DNA of 35,700 nt from positions 1 to 35,700 of the forward strand of contig NZ_VRYE01000075.1 in the NCBI RefSeq assembly GCF_008041835.1, in the 5' to 3' direction. Shown here piece by piece: positions 1 to 8,221 of the stretch (position 1 is the first letter of the stretch; the number at the start of each line of letters is the position of its first letter). The notes under the pieces are model-generated. The model was not told the DNA's origin and searched no databases. It saw only the letters and a list, made by a program, of their open reading frames with translations. The stretch comes from Ectopseudomonas mendocina. GTDB lineage: Bacteria; Pseudomonadota; Gammaproteobacteria; Pseudomonadales; Pseudomonadaceae. The position numbers and the translations under genes are program-made.

Positions 1-154
1 GCCCGCATTCCGTTCAAAATGCGTGAACAGAGGCTGAATCCGCTCGAATTCAGGAAATTCAGTGCAACAACCGGTTAAAAACGCTCAAATAGTGGGCAAT
101 TCGCTTTGTCTTTGTCGCGCTCTGTCCATTTATGAATTCAAGTCCGACAGGCTG

Positions 155-1024
155 CTAGAGCGGCTCTTCATCCGCCGGATAACGGCTGGCGCCGAGGCTC
201 TCCTTGATCCTGCGCAGGTGCGGCTGGAAGTCCACGCCACGGCGCAGGGTAACGCCGGTGGCGAGTACGTCGAGCACGGTGAGCTGGATGATGCGCGAGG
301 TCATCGGCATGTAGATGTCGGTGTCCTCCGGCAGCGGGATATCCAGGCTCAGGGTGCTGGCCCTGGCCAGCGGCGAGCCGGCAGCGGTGAGGCCAAGCAC
401 CGATGCACCGTTCTCGCGGGCCAGACGCGCCACTTCCACCAGCTCGCGGGTGCGCCCAGTGTAGGAAATGATCACGAACAGGTCGCCGGTGTGCGCCACC
501 GAGGCGATCATGCGTTGCATCAGCACATCGGAATGCGCCGACACCGCCAGGTTGAAGCGGAAGAACTTGTGCTGCGCGTCCAGCGCCACCGAGGCCGAGG
601 CGCCGAGGCCGAAGAAGTGGATCTGTCGGGCCTGGATCAGCAGATCGACGGCACGGCTGACGTGCTGCGGGTCGAGGCTCTGGCAGGCGCTGTCCAGCGA
701 GGCGATGGTGCTGCCGAAAATCTTCCGGGTGTAGGCCTCGGGGCCGTCGTCGGCGGACACCGCGCGGCTGACGTAGGCGGCGCCGCTGGCCAGGCTCTGC
801 GCCAGTTGCATCTTCAGTTCCGGGTAACCGTTGGCGCCGAACGAGCGGCAGAAACGGTTGACCGTTGGCTCACTGACGGCGGCGGCCTGGGCCAGCGCGG
901 CGATGCTGAAGCGCGTGGCCTGCTGCGGATCATGCAGGATCACTTCGGCGACCTTGCGTTCGGCCTTGTTCAGGTCGTCCAGGCGGCTCTGGATTTGTTC
1001 CAGCAGGTTGCGCACGCGATCCAT
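155..1024 (-). CDS. hexR: HexR, RpiR-family regulator of glucose catabolism
   Basis: This is a 289-residue RpiR-family repressor. The N-terminal helix-turn-helix domain spans roughly residues 1-77 and includes SIAALAQAAAVSEPTVNRFC. The C-terminal SIS sugar-phosphate domain spans roughly 120-260 and includes FFGLGASASVALDAQHKF and the ISYTGRTRELVEVA loop. In Pseudomonas, HexR binds TTGT-N7/8-ACAA sites and is released by 2-keto-3-deoxy-6-phosphogluconate. It lies divergent from zwf, the usual Pseudomonas arrangement, and the 205-bp gap holds a matching operator at 1145-1165. The start is supported by an AGGAG sequence six bases upstream. The length is normal for the family and the gene looks intact. 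Autoregulation is likely because the operator is shared, but this is inference. Confidence 0.95.
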   Translation of the reverse strand: MDRVRNLLEQIQSRLDDLNKAERKVAEVILHDPQQATRFSIAALAQAAAVSEPTVNRFCRSFGANGYPELKMQLAQSLASGAAYVSRAVSADDGPEAYTRKIFGSTIASLDSACQSLDPQHVSRAVDLLIQARQIHFFGLGASASVALDAQHKFFRFNLAVSAHSDVLMQRMIASVAHTGDLFVIISYTGRTRELVEVARLARENGASVLGLTAAGSPLARASTLSLDIPLPEDTDIYMPMTSRIIQLTVLDVLATGVTLRRGVDFQPHLRRIKESLGASRYPADEEPL

Positions 1025-1144
1025 AGGGAGCTCCTAACGGGCTTGGCGCCGTCGCGGCGGGCGCTGGCGACGGGCGGAAAAATGGCTGGCCTATCCTACT
1101 GATGACGCCCGATGGCCACCACTGTTTATCCGGATAATGGAAAA

Positions 1145-1165
1145 ATGTTGTTGTTATTACAACAT
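1145..1165. promoter_or_regulatory. HexR operator in the hexR-zwf intergenic region
   Basis: The sequence reads ATGTTGT-N7-ACAACAT, a perfect 7-bp inverted repeat. It contains the published HexR half-sites TTGT and ACAA at the right spacing. It lies 65 bp upstream of the zwf start codon and 121 bp upstream of hexR, so one site could control both genes. Confidence 0.85.
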
Positions 1166-1171
1166 TTGCTC

Positions 1172-1200
1172 TTGATAAAACCGCTGCTACCCGGTATTTC
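1172..1200 (+). promoter_or_regulatory. Candidate sigma-70 promoter of zwf
   Basis: TTGATA (1172-1177), a 17-bp spacer and TATTTC (1195-1200) lie just downstream of the HexR operator. A second possibility is TTGTTA (1151-1156) with TGATAA (1173-1178) and a 16-bp spacer, which would overlap the operator and fit direct repression better. The sequence alone does not decide between them. Confidence 0.35.
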
Positions 1201-1229
1201 TAGTGCATCTTGATAAAAGAACGAACATC

Positions 1230-2699
1230 ATGGCCGCGATAAAGCTTGAATCCTGCACCTTTGCCCTGTTCGGCGCCCTCGGCGATCTGGCTCTGCGCAA
1301 GCTGTTTCCTGCGCTTTACCAGCTCGATCGCGCCGGTTTGCTGCACGACGACACCCGCATCCTCGCCCTGGCCCGCGAAGCCGGTGAGCCGCAGCGCCAC
1401 CTGGCCGCCATCGACCAGGCGCTGCGCCTGCACGTGCCGGCCAAGGAGCTGGAGGAGGGCGCGCTGGCGCGTTTCCAGGCGCGCCTGCACTACCTGACCA
1501 TGGATTTTCTTCAGGCCGAGGACTACCTGGCCCTGGCCGAGCTGGCCGGCGCACAGGACCAGCTGGTCGCCTACTTCGCCACCCCGGCATCGGTGTATGG
1601 CGGCATCTGCGCCAACCTGGCCGCCGTCGGGCTGGCCGAGGGCACGCGGGTGGTGCTGGAGAAACCGATCGGCCACGACCTGGCATCCTCGCGTGCGGTC
1701 AACGACGCGGTGGCGCAGGTGTTCCCGGAGAACCGCGTCTATCGCATCGACCATTACTTGGGCAAGGAGACGGTGCAGAACCTGATTGCCCTGCGTTTTG
1801 CCAACAGCCTGTTCGAAACCCAGTGGAACCAGAACCACATCTCCCACGTGGAAATCACCGTGGCCGAGAAGGTCGGTATCGAGGGGCGCTGGGGCTACTT
1901 CGATCAGGCCGGGCAACTGCGCGACATGATCCAGAACCACCTGCTGCAGCTGCTTTGCCTGATCGCCATGGACCCGCCCAGCGACCTGTCCGCCGACAGC
2001 ATTCGCGATGAGAAGGTCAAGGTGCTCAAGGCGCTGGAGCCGATCAGCGTCGAGCAGCTCGGCCAGCGCGTGGTGCGTGGCCAGTACGTCGCTGGCAGCA
2101 GCGATGGACGGCCGGTACCGGGCTATCTGGAGGAAGAGAACTCCAATACCCAGAGCGACACCGAAACCTTCGTCGCCCTGCGTGCCGACATCCGCAACTG
2201 GCGCTGGGCCGGCGTGCCCTTCTATCTGCGCACCGGCAAGCGCATGCCGCAGAAGCTGTCGCAGATCGTCATCCACTTCAAGGCGCCGCCGCACTACATC
2301 TTCGCCCCTGAGCAGCGCCAGCTGATCGGCAACAAGCTGATCATCCGCCTGCAGCCGGACGAGGGCATCGCCCTGCAGGTGCTGACCAAGGATCAGGGCC
2401 TGGATAAGGGCATGCAGCTGCGCAGCGGCCCGCTGCAGCTGAGCTTCTCCGATACCTACCGCAGCGCGCGGATTCCCGATGCCTACGAACGTCTGCTGCT
2501 GGAAGTGATGCGCGGCAGTCAGAACCTGTTCGTGCGCAAGGACGAAATCGAATACGCCTGGCAGTGGTGCGACCAGCTGATCGCCGGCTGGAAGCAGCTC
2601 GGCGAGGCGCCGAAACCCTATACCGCCGGTAGCTGGGGCCCGATGGCCTCGGTGGCACTGATCACTCGTGACGGGAGGAGCTGGTATGGCGATCTCTGA
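1230..2699 (+). CDS. zwf: Glucose-6-phosphate 1-dehydrogenase
   Basis: This 489-residue enzyme oxidises glucose-6-phosphate to 6-phosphogluconolactone with NAD(P)+, the first committed step into the Entner-Doudoroff pathway. The N-terminal nucleotide-binding motif is FGALGDLALRKLFPALY (residues 14-30). The active-site signature RIDHYLGKE is at about 172-180, followed by conserved substrate-binding segments such as WNQNHISHVEITVAEKVG. The ATG at 1230 was chosen because it gives the length and N-terminus of Pseudomonas Zwf; an in-frame GTG at 1203 would only add nine unconserved residues. The stop overlaps the start of pgl by 14 bases, so the two are translationally coupled. A HexR operator lies upstream. 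The last third of the gene is repeated at 31735-32231. Confidence 0.97.
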   Translation: MAAIKLESCTFALFGALGDLALRKLFPALYQLDRAGLLHDDTRILALAREAGEPQRHLAAIDQALRLHVPAKELEEGALARFQARLHYLTMDFLQAEDYLALAELAGAQDQLVAYFATPASVYGGICANLAAVGLAEGTRVVLEKPIGHDLASSRAVNDAVAQVFPENRVYRIDHYLGKETVQNLIALRFANSLFETQWNQNHISHVEITVAEKVGIEGRWGYFDQAGQLRDMIQNHLLQLLCLIAMDPPSDLSADSIRDEKVKVLKALEPISVEQLGQRVVRGQYVAGSSDGRPVPGYLEEENSNTQSDTETFVALRADIRNWRWAGVPFYLRTGKRMPQKLSQIVIHFKAPPHYIFAPEQRQLIGNKLIIRLQPDEGIALQVLTKDQGLDKGMQLRSGPLQLSFSDTYRSARIPDAYERLLLEVMRGSQNLFVRKDEIEYAWQWCDQLIAGWKQLGEAPKPYTAGSWGPMASVALITRDGRSWYGDL

Positions 2700-3399
2700 C
2701 CTTGAACTGCCCACGGGTGTGGTTGCCCGTAGCGATGTCAGCGCAGAGGCGCATGCCGATGCCCTGGCCCTGCGCGTGGCCGACGCCCTGCGCCAGGCCA
2801 TCGACAACCGTGGCAGCGCCACCCTGGTGGTGTCCGGCGGACGCAGCCCGGTGGCCTTCTTCGAAGCCCTGGCGCAGCAGCCGCTGGACTGGCGCCACGT
2901 GCTGGTGAGCCTGGCCGACGAGCGCTGGGTGCCGGTCAACCACGCCAGCAGCAACGAGGCGCTGGTGCGTCGTCACCTGCTGCGCGGGGCCGCCGCCGAG
3001 GCGCAGTTCCTCGGTCTGTACCGGGTTGCCGGCAGCCTGGAGCAGGCGGCCGAACTGGCCGACGCCGCCTTCGTCGAGCTGCCGCCGATCGATGTGCTGG
3101 TGCTCGGTCTGGGCGAGGACGGCCACACCGCCTCGCTGTTCCCGCACAGCCCCAATCTCGACCTGGCGCTGCGCCCCGACTGCCCGCGCCGGGTGCTGCC
3201 GATGCAGGCGCCGAGCCAGCCGGCGCAGCGCCTGACCCTGACCCAGCCGCTGCTGGCCGGCGCGCGCCTGCCGCTGCTGGCGATCCACGGCCAGGCCAAG
3301 CTGGCCACGCTGGCCGAGGCGCTGGCGCCGGGCGAGGCGAGCGACATGCCGATCCGCGCCTTCCTGCATTCCCCTCTCGAAATCTATTGGTGCCCCTGA
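2686..3399 (+). CDS. pgl: 6-phosphogluconolactonase
   Basis: This 237-residue protein of the glucosamine-6-phosphate isomerase/6-phosphogluconolactonase superfamily hydrolyses 6-phosphogluconolactone to 6-phosphogluconate in the cytoplasm. Visible motifs are LVVSGGRSPVAFFEAL, VSLADERWVPVNHASSNE and LGLGEDGHTASLFPHSPN, the last holding the catalytic Glu-Asp-Gly-His cluster. The ATG at 2686 is preceded by GGGAGGAG and overlaps the end of zwf. A GTG at 2668 is possible but would place the ribosome-binding site inside the gene. The stop is one base before the eda start, so zwf-pgl-eda form one operon. A frameshifted relative lies at 32218-32929. Confidence 0.95.
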   Translation: MAISDLELPTGVVARSDVSAEAHADALALRVADALRQAIDNRGSATLVVSGGRSPVAFFEALAQQPLDWRHVLVSLADERWVPVNHASSNEALVRRHLLRGAAAEAQFLGLYRVAGSLEQAAELADAAFVELPPIDVLVLGLGEDGHTASLFPHSPNLDLALRPDCPRRVLPMQAPSQPAQRLTLTQPLLAGARLPLLAIHGQAKLATLAEALAPGEASDMPIRAFLHSPLEIYWCP

Positions 3400-3400
3400 C

Positions 3401-4072
3401 ATGACCAGCCCCAACGAACGCCAGCGCGCGCGCATGGCCGAACACACCGCCGAGATCGATCGTATCTGCGCCCAGGCGCGGATCATGCCGGTGATCACCA
3501 TCGCCCGCGAGGCGGACATCCTGCCGCTGGCCGACGCCCTGGCCGCCGGCGGCCTGCGCGTGCTGGAGGTGACCCTGCGTTCCGAGCACGGCCTGGAGGC
3601 GATCCGCCGCCTGCGCGCCGAGCGCCCGGAGCTGTGCGTCGGCGCCGGCACCGTGCTCGACGAGCAGATGCTGGCCGCCGCCATCGATGCCGGCGCGCAG
3701 TTCATCGTCACCCCGGGCAGCACCCGCGAATTGCTGTTGGCCGCCCTGGACAGCCCGGTGCCGCTGCTGCCGGGGGTGAGCAGCGCCTCCGAGCTGATGG
3801 TCGGCTACGCCCTCGGCTATCGCCGCTTCAAGCTGTTCCCGGCCGAGGTGTGCGGCGGCGTCGCCGCGCTCAAGGCGCTGGCCGGGCCGTTCGGCGGCGT
3901 GCGTTTCTGCCCCACCGGCGGCATCACGCCGGACAACCTGCAGCGCTATATGGCCCAGCCCAACGTGATGTGCGTCGGCGGCACCTGGATGTTCCAGCGT
4001 GAGTGGGTCGAGCAGGGCGATTGGTCGCGCATCCAGCAGTGCAGTGCCGAGGCGTTGCAGTTGCTGAATTGA
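3401..4072 (+). CDS. eda: KDPG/KHG aldolase
   Basis: This 223-residue class I aldolase splits 2-keto-3-deoxy-6-phosphogluconate into pyruvate and glyceraldehyde-3-phosphate, the last Entner-Doudoroff step. Typical motifs are ARIMPVITIAREADILPLAD, the catalytic Glu in LEVTLRSEHGL, GAGTVLD, the VTPGSTRELL loop, the Schiff-base Lys in YRRFKLFPAEVCGG, and RFCPTGGIT. It follows pgl by one base. The ATG at 3401 is used; an internal ATG at 3434 is nearer the N-terminus of other Pseudomonas Eda proteins and cannot be excluded. A second intact copy lies at 32931-33602. Confidence 0.95.
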   Translation: MTSPNERQRARMAEHTAEIDRICAQARIMPVITIAREADILPLADALAAGGLRVLEVTLRSEHGLEAIRRLRAERPELCVGAGTVLDEQMLAAAIDAGAQFIVTPGSTRELLLAALDSPVPLLPGVSSASELMVGYALGYRRFKLFPAEVCGGVAALKALAGPFGGVRFCPTGGITPDNLQRYMAQPNVMCVGGTWMFQREWVEQGDWSRIQQCSAEALQLLN

Positions 4073-4136
4073 TAGGGCGGCGGCGCTGGCTAGATCGGGC
4101 CATGGTCAATCGTCACGCGCCGCCACCGACCCGGTT

Positions 4137-4191
4137 GGTGCGCACGGCGCACCCGCTCCGCCACTATTTCCTGGGGTGCGCCGAGCGCACC
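4137..4191. repeat. Two tandem GGTGCGC palindromes
   Basis: Between eda and the aldo/keto reductase gene, GGTGCGC-ACG-GCGCACC (4137-4153) and GGTGCG-CCGAG-CGCACC (4175-4191) can each form a hairpin. The first contains the core of an intergenic repeat that recurs at 6354, 24060, 26954 and 27029. They may also act as a weak terminator for the zwf operon, but no T-run follows. Confidence 0.6.
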
Positions 4192-4213
4192 ACCGATTCC
4201 CTGGAATCCCCTT

Positions 4214-5077
4214 ATGACCACATTCGCGCTCCAGCAGCCGCTGCTGCTGGGCATGATGCGCCTGCTCGAGTGTACCGAACTGGCCACGCCGCAGGCGCTG
4301 CTCGGCTTTATCGAGCGTTGCATCGAGCGTGGCCTCAACGGCTTCGACCACGCCGATATCTACGGCCTGGGCGAGTGCGAGGCGCGCTTCGGCGCGGCGC
4401 TGCGCCTGCGCCCGCAGCTGCGGGCGCACCTGCAGCTGATCGGCAAGGCCGACATCGTGCCGGCGGCGCAGGACGTTTCGCGCTGGCGGGTCAAGCACTA
4501 CGACAGCAGCGCCCGCTACCTGACCCGAGCGGTGGAGGCCTCGCTGCAGCGCCTGGGCGTCGAGCGGCTGGACGGCTTCCTGCTGCATCGGCCCGATCCG
4601 CTGCTGCAGCTGGACGAGGTGACGCGGGCGCTGCAGGCGCTGGTCGCGGCCGGCAAGGTCGGCTGGCTCGGCCTGTCCAATGCCGAGCCGCTGCACTGGC
4701 AGGTGCTCGGCCGCGAGCTGCCACTGCGCTGCAATCAGATCGAGCTGTCGTTGAATGCTCAACAGGCGGCCTGGGATGGCCGTCTGCAGGCGCTGCAGGC
4801 CGACGGCCTGCAGGTGCTGGCCTGGTCGCCGCTGGCCGGCGGGCAGTTCGCGGCGGCCCTGCAGCAGGCGCTGGACGAGGTGGCCGCGGCGCTGCAGGCC
4901 ACCCCGACTCAGGTCGCCCTGGCCTGGCTGCGCCGTTTGCCGGGTCAGCCGCTGCCGATTCTCGGCAGCCTGCGCGAGACGCGCATCGACGAGGCCCTGG
5001 CCGGCGCCGAGCTGCAGCTGGATGCGCCGACCTGGTTCTATCTGGCCGAGGCGGCGCGGGGTATGCGCGCGCCCTGA
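4214..5077 (+). CDS. Aldo/keto reductase, YdhF-like
   Basis: This is a 287-residue NADPH-dependent oxidoreductase of the aldo/keto reductase superfamily with the usual (beta/alpha)8 layout. The catalytic tetrad can be placed at Asp and Tyr in GFDHADIYGLGE, Lys in LIGKADIV and His in GFLLHRPDP. The C-terminal cofactor-binding part reads PILGSLRETRIDEAL. The pattern resembles E. coli YdhF more than the AKR1-type enzymes. The substrate cannot be told. It starts 141 bp after eda behind two palindromes, so it is probably transcribed separately. It converges on the broken arsJ, with only four bases between the two stop codons. Confidence 0.85.
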   Translation: MTTFALQQPLLLGMMRLLECTELATPQALLGFIERCIERGLNGFDHADIYGLGECEARFGAALRLRPQLRAHLQLIGKADIVPAAQDVSRWRVKHYDSSARYLTRAVEASLQRLGVERLDGFLLHRPDPLLQLDEVTRALQALVAAGKVGWLGLSNAEPLHWQVLGRELPLRCNQIELSLNAQQAAWDGRLQALQADGLQVLAWSPLAGGQFAAALQQALDEVAAALQATPTQVALAWLRRLPGQPLPILGSLRETRIDEALAGAELQLDAPTWFYLAEAARGMRAP

Positions 5078-5081
5078 CCCG

Positions 5082-6296
5082 CTAGGCGCGATGGCGCGGC
5101 AGGCCCAGCGAGATCAGCGCCGCCAGCAGCACGAAGGCGCTCGACAGCCACAGGCAGGCCGCCAGGCCCCAGCCCTGGAACACCCAGCCCGAGAGCAGGG
5201 TGCCGAGCAGCCGGCCCAGCGCGTTGGACATGTAATAGAAGCCTACGTCCAGCGACACGCCGTCTTCCTGGGCGTAGCTGACGATCAGCTAGCTGTGCAG
5301 CGAGGAGTTGACCGCGAACAGCGCGCCGAACGCCAGCAGGCCGCCGATCAGCACCGTCTGTGCCGGCAGGGGGCTGTCCAGGCCGAGGGCGATGGCCGCC
5401 GGCAGGCCGGCCAGCAGCGCGGCCCAGACGCAGGCGGCGCGGCCGTCCGGCACCTGGCCGCGGCGCTTGCCAGTGATCGCCGGAGCCAGGCTCTGGACGA
5501 TGCCGTAGCCGATGATCCAGCAGGCGAGAAAACCGCCGACCCACCAGAAGTCCCAGCCGAGCGTGCTGGCCAGGTACACCGGCAGGGCCACCACGAACCA
5601 GACGTCACGCGCCCCGAACAGGAACAGCCTGGCGGCGGAGAGGATATTGATCGCCCGGCTCTTGGACAGCAGGTCGCGGAACTTGGGCTTGGCCTTGGCC
5701 CTGCCCAGGTCCTGCTTCAGCAGCGCCAGGCTGGCCAGCCAGATGACGCCGAGCGCCAGGACCATGGCCAGCACCGCGCCGGCGAAGCCGAGCATGCCGA
5801 GCAGGGCGCCGCCAAGGAAGAAGCCGACGCCCTTGAGCGCGTTCTTCGAGCCGGTCAGCAGCGCCACCCAGCGATACAGCGTGCCTTGCCGGCTGTCCGG
5901 CACCAGCAGCTTGATCGCGCTTTTGGCGCTCATCTTGTTGAGATCCTTGGCGATGCCGGACAGTGCCTGCGCGCCCATTACCCAGGGCACCGTGAGCATG
6001 GCCGCCGGCACCGTCAGCATCAGCAGGGCGAGCACCTGCAGCGCCAGCCCCAGGTTCATGGTGCGGTTCAGGCCGATGCGTGCACCGAGCCAGCCGCCCA
6101 GCAGGTTGGTGACGACGCCGAAGATCTCGTAGAACAGGAACAACGCGGCGATGGCCAGCGGCGTATAGCCCAGGCTGTGGAAGTGCAGCACCACCAGCAT
6201 GCGCAGCGCGCCGTCGGTGAGGGTGAAGGCCCAGTAGTTGCCGGTGACCAGCAGGTACTGGCGCACTTCGGGGGCCAGGCGGGATAAGGCGAGCAT
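5082..6296 (-). pseudogene. arsJ: arsJ, MFS exporter of arsenylated phosphoglycerate, with an in-frame amber stop
   Basis: This is a major facilitator protein that would export 1-arseno-3-phosphoglycerate. The reading frame opens MLALSRLAPEVRQYLLVTGN and runs 335 residues through about ten hydrophobic segments to AVNSSLHS, where a TAG at 5289-5291 interrupts it. The same frame then continues for 68 more codons (LIVSYAQEDGVSLDVGFYYM onward) with clear MFS character to a TAG at 5082-5084, giving about 404 codons, the normal ArsJ length. Only one codon is wrong, plausibly a Tyr (TAT/TAC) or Gln (CAG) codon changed to TAG. Identification rests on the adjoining ArsJ-type GAPDH, arsR and LMW-phosphatase genes as well as on the sequence. 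A base-calling error is possible, but another gene of this module is also broken. Confidence 0.85.
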
Positions 6297-6353
6297 ATCG
6301 ATTCTTCTTGGGAGCTTATCTGGCAGCAGGTGCGATCAGTGGGAGGGGCGGTT

Positions 6354-6390
6354 GGTGCGCACGGCCTAGGCGGCCCCGCGACACCCTACG
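6354..6390. repeat. 37-bp dispersed intergenic repeat, copy A
   Basis: A 37-bp stretch beginning GGTGCGCACGGCCTAGGCGG and ending ACCCTACG recurs at 24060-24096 with one mismatch. It sits in the 89-bp gap between the arsJ and gap-like genes. Its ends match the shorter GGTGCGCACGGCGCACCCTA repeat found elsewhere in the window, with extra bases in the middle. Confidence 0.8.
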
Positions 6391-7396
6391 ATAGGCTGGC
6401 CATCCCGACCATCCGCGCCAGCTCCACCGCGCGGTTGGCGTAGCCCCATTCGTTGTCGTACCAGGCGTAGATCTTCACCTGGGTGCCGGCCACCACCAGG
6501 GTCGACAGCGCATCGACGATGGAGGAGCGCGGGTCGCTGCGGTAGTCGATGGACACCAGCGGGCGTTCCTCGTAACCCAGGATGCCCTTGAGCGGCCCCT
6601 CGGTGGCGGCCTTGAGCAGCGCGTTGACCTCCTCGGCGGTGGTGGCACGCTCGACCTCGAACACGCAGTCGGTCAGCGAGGCGTTGGCCAGCGGCACGCG
6701 CACGGCATGGCCGTTCAACTTGCCGCGTAGCTCCGGGAAGATCTCGGCAATCGCCGTGGCAGAACCGGTGGTGGTCGGAATCAGGCTCATACCCGAGGCA
6801 CGCGCGCGACGCAGATCCTTGTGCGGTTGGTCGAGGATGCTCTGGGTGTTGGTCAGGTCGTGGATGGTGGTGATCGAGCCGTGACGAATGCCCAGCGTCT
6901 CGTGGATCACCTTGACCACCGGTGCCAGGCAGTTGGTGGTGCAGGACGCGGCGGTGACGATGCGGTGCTGGGCAGGGTCGAACAGGTGCTGGTTGACGCC
7001 CATCACCACGTTCAGCGCGCCCTGCTCCTTGACCGGCGCGCAGACCACCACGCGCCTCACGCCCTGGTCCAGATAACCCTGCAGCACGGCGACCGTCTTC
7101 ATCTTGCCGCTGGCCTCGAGCACCAGGTCACAGTCGCTCCAGCCGGTGTCGGCGATGGCCTTGTTGGCCGTCACCTGGATGCGCTGGCCGCCCACCACCA
7201 CGCAGTCGCCGTCGCTGCCCGCCTCGTGCTGCCAGCGGCCGTGCACCGAGTCGAAATTCAGCAGGTGGGCGTGGCTGGCGGCGTCGCCGGCCGGGTCGTT
7301 GATCCGTACGAACTGCAGCTGCGGCCAGTCCCAGGCGGCGCGCAGGGCCAGGCGGCCGATGCGGCCGAATCCGTTGATACCGACTTTGATGCTCAT
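6386..7396 (-). CDS. ArsJ-associated glyceraldehyde-3-phosphate dehydrogenase
   Basis: This 336-residue GAPDH family protein has the Rossmann motif INGFGRIGRLALRA at the N-terminus, the catalytic Cys in ASCTTNC, and the C-terminal cofactor-contact segment WYDNEWGYANRAVELARM. In the ArsJ pathway this type of GAPDH uses arsenate in place of phosphate and makes 1-arseno-3-phosphoglycerate, which ArsJ expels. I assign it to that role rather than to glycolysis because it lies between arsR and arsJ on one strand. The frame is intact. With arsJ truncated the product would not be exported, so any arsenate resistance from this gene is doubtful. It starts 30 bp after the arsR stop. Confidence 0.9.
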   Translation of the reverse strand: MSIKVGINGFGRIGRLALRAAWDWPQLQFVRINDPAGDAASHAHLLNFDSVHGRWQHEAGSDGDCVVVGGQRIQVTANKAIADTGWSDCDLVLEASGKMKTVAVLQGYLDQGVRRVVVCAPVKEQGALNVVMGVNQHLFDPAQHRIVTAASCTTNCLAPVVKVIHETLGIRHGSITTIHDLTNTQSILDQPHKDLRRARASGMSLIPTTTGSATAIAEIFPELRGKLNGHAVRVPLANASLTDCVFEVERATTAEEVNALLKAATEGPLKGILGYEERPLVSIDYRSDPRSSIVDALSTLVVAGTQVKIYAWYDNEWGYANRAVELARMVGMASLS

Positions 7397-7426
7397 GGCC
7401 TTGGCCTTGTTCAGCAGGTGGGAAAT

Positions 7427-7783
7427 TCAGCAGCAGGCGGCGCTGCGTTGCGGGCGCTCGCCCATGGCGGCCAGGCGCTTGCTGTCCGGGTTCAGCCAGT
7501 GGCTGTTGGCCGCCAGCGTGGCGTCGAGCACGGCGATCACCCAGTCCGGCAGGTGCGGGTGCAGGCGGTAGTAGACCCACTGGCCCTGGCGGCGGTCGGC
7601 CAGCAGGCCGCCGCTGCGCAACTGCGCCAGGTGGCGCGAGACCTTGGGCTGGTTCTCGCCGAGGGCGCAGGTCAGTTCGCAGACGCACAGCTCCTCCTCG
7701 CGGGCGATCAGCAGCATCAGGCGCACCCGGGTGTCGTCGGCCAGGCACTTGAACACGGTGGTGGGGGTGAGCAGTTCGGCCAT
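7427..7783 (-). CDS. arsR: ArsR/SmtB-family arsenic-responsive repressor
   Basis: This 118-residue winged-helix repressor carries the As(III)-binding motif ELCVCEL in the sensing helix, followed by the recognition region QPKVSRHLAQLRSGGLLADR and the wing QGQWVYYRLHP. The C-terminus ends in Cys-Cys, which may add metalloid ligands. It begins eight bases after the end of the ArsC-like pseudogene and precedes the gap-like gene by 30 bp, so all four genes form one minus-strand operon. It probably represses the promoter at 8222-8250. The gene is intact. Confidence 0.93.
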   Translation of the reverse strand: MAELLTPTTVFKCLADDTRVRLMLLIAREEELCVCELTCALGENQPKVSRHLAQLRSGGLLADRRQGQWVYYRLHPHLPDWVIAVLDATLAANSHWLNPDSKRLAAMGERPQRSAACC

Positions 7784-7790
7784 GGCTACC

Positions 7791-8190
7791 TCAGCGCTTG
7801 GTCTTGACCAGCACGAACATCTTGATCCGCTCGTGGATCTCGTGCAGGCACTGGCGGAATGCCTCGGGCTGGGTGCTGGTCACCGGGTCCTCGCAGTGTC
7901 AGGCCAGGCGCTGACCTTCGAAGGGGAGGTGCTGGCATTCCTGGCAGGCTGATGACGTACTCGAAGTCGTTCCAGTGGAAGGCGTCCAGGCCCTTGCTGT
8001 GCAGCCCTTCGGTGTTCACGCCGAGGTGCTGCAGGGCGGCGAGGGCGCGCGGGTCGACCTCGCCCGGCTGGCTGCCGGCGCTGTGCGCCTCGAAGTTGTC
8101 CGAATCGGTGTGGCGCAGCAGGGCCTCGGCCATCTGCGAGCGGGCGGCGTTGGCGGTGCAGACGAACAGCACGCGGGTCTTGTAGGCCAT
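7791..8190 (-). pseudogene. LMW-phosphatase/ArsC-like arsenate reductase, frameshifted and with a nonsense codon
   Basis: The first 76 or so residues (MAYKTRVLFVCTANAARSQM through NDFEYVIS) are a good low-molecular-weight phosphatase/arsenate reductase start, with the CX5R loop CTANAARS. Past position 7950 the frame is lost. Homologous coding (QECQHLPFEGQRLA, then HCEDPVTSTQPEAFRQC, then KMFVLVKTKR) continues in another frame to a TGA at 7791-7793. A short deletion just after the Ser-Leu codons removes the stretch that in this family usually carries the second redox Cys (LCDKA-like). Further on, a TGA stands where Trp is expected between RLA and HCEDP. The open frame read straight through would give a 134-residue protein with an unrelated tail. 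Two independent lesions make this a real pseudogene. It is first in the operon, directly behind the promoter. Confidence 0.88.
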
Positions 8191-8221
8191 CCCTGACGTC
8201 TCGTTTAGATATGGTTTGGCG

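Larger units (their letters stand above)
2203..4072 (+). repeat. Left copy of the duplicated 'zwf-pgl-eda segment
   Basis: From GCTGGGCCGG inside zwf (codon 325) to the eda stop codon, this stretch is collinear with 31735-33602 in the same orientation. The lengths are 1870 and 1868 bp, and the difference is fully explained by two single-base deletions in the right copy. Many differences are synonymous, so the copies are diverged rather than freshly duplicated. Similarity stops at the eda stop codon on both sides. Confidence 0.9.

Noticed and set aside
1200..2954. Long minus-strand frame opposite zwf and pgl, and similar antisense frames opposite malS, malF, malT, the alpha-glucosidase gene and others
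   Set aside because: They mirror the codon bias of strong genes on the other strand and show no domain or motif of their own.
6386..7396. Housekeeping glycolytic gap
   Set aside because: The gene lies between arsR and arsJ on the same strand, the arrangement of the ArsJ-associated enzyme. A glycolytic role cannot be excluded from sequence alone but is less likely.
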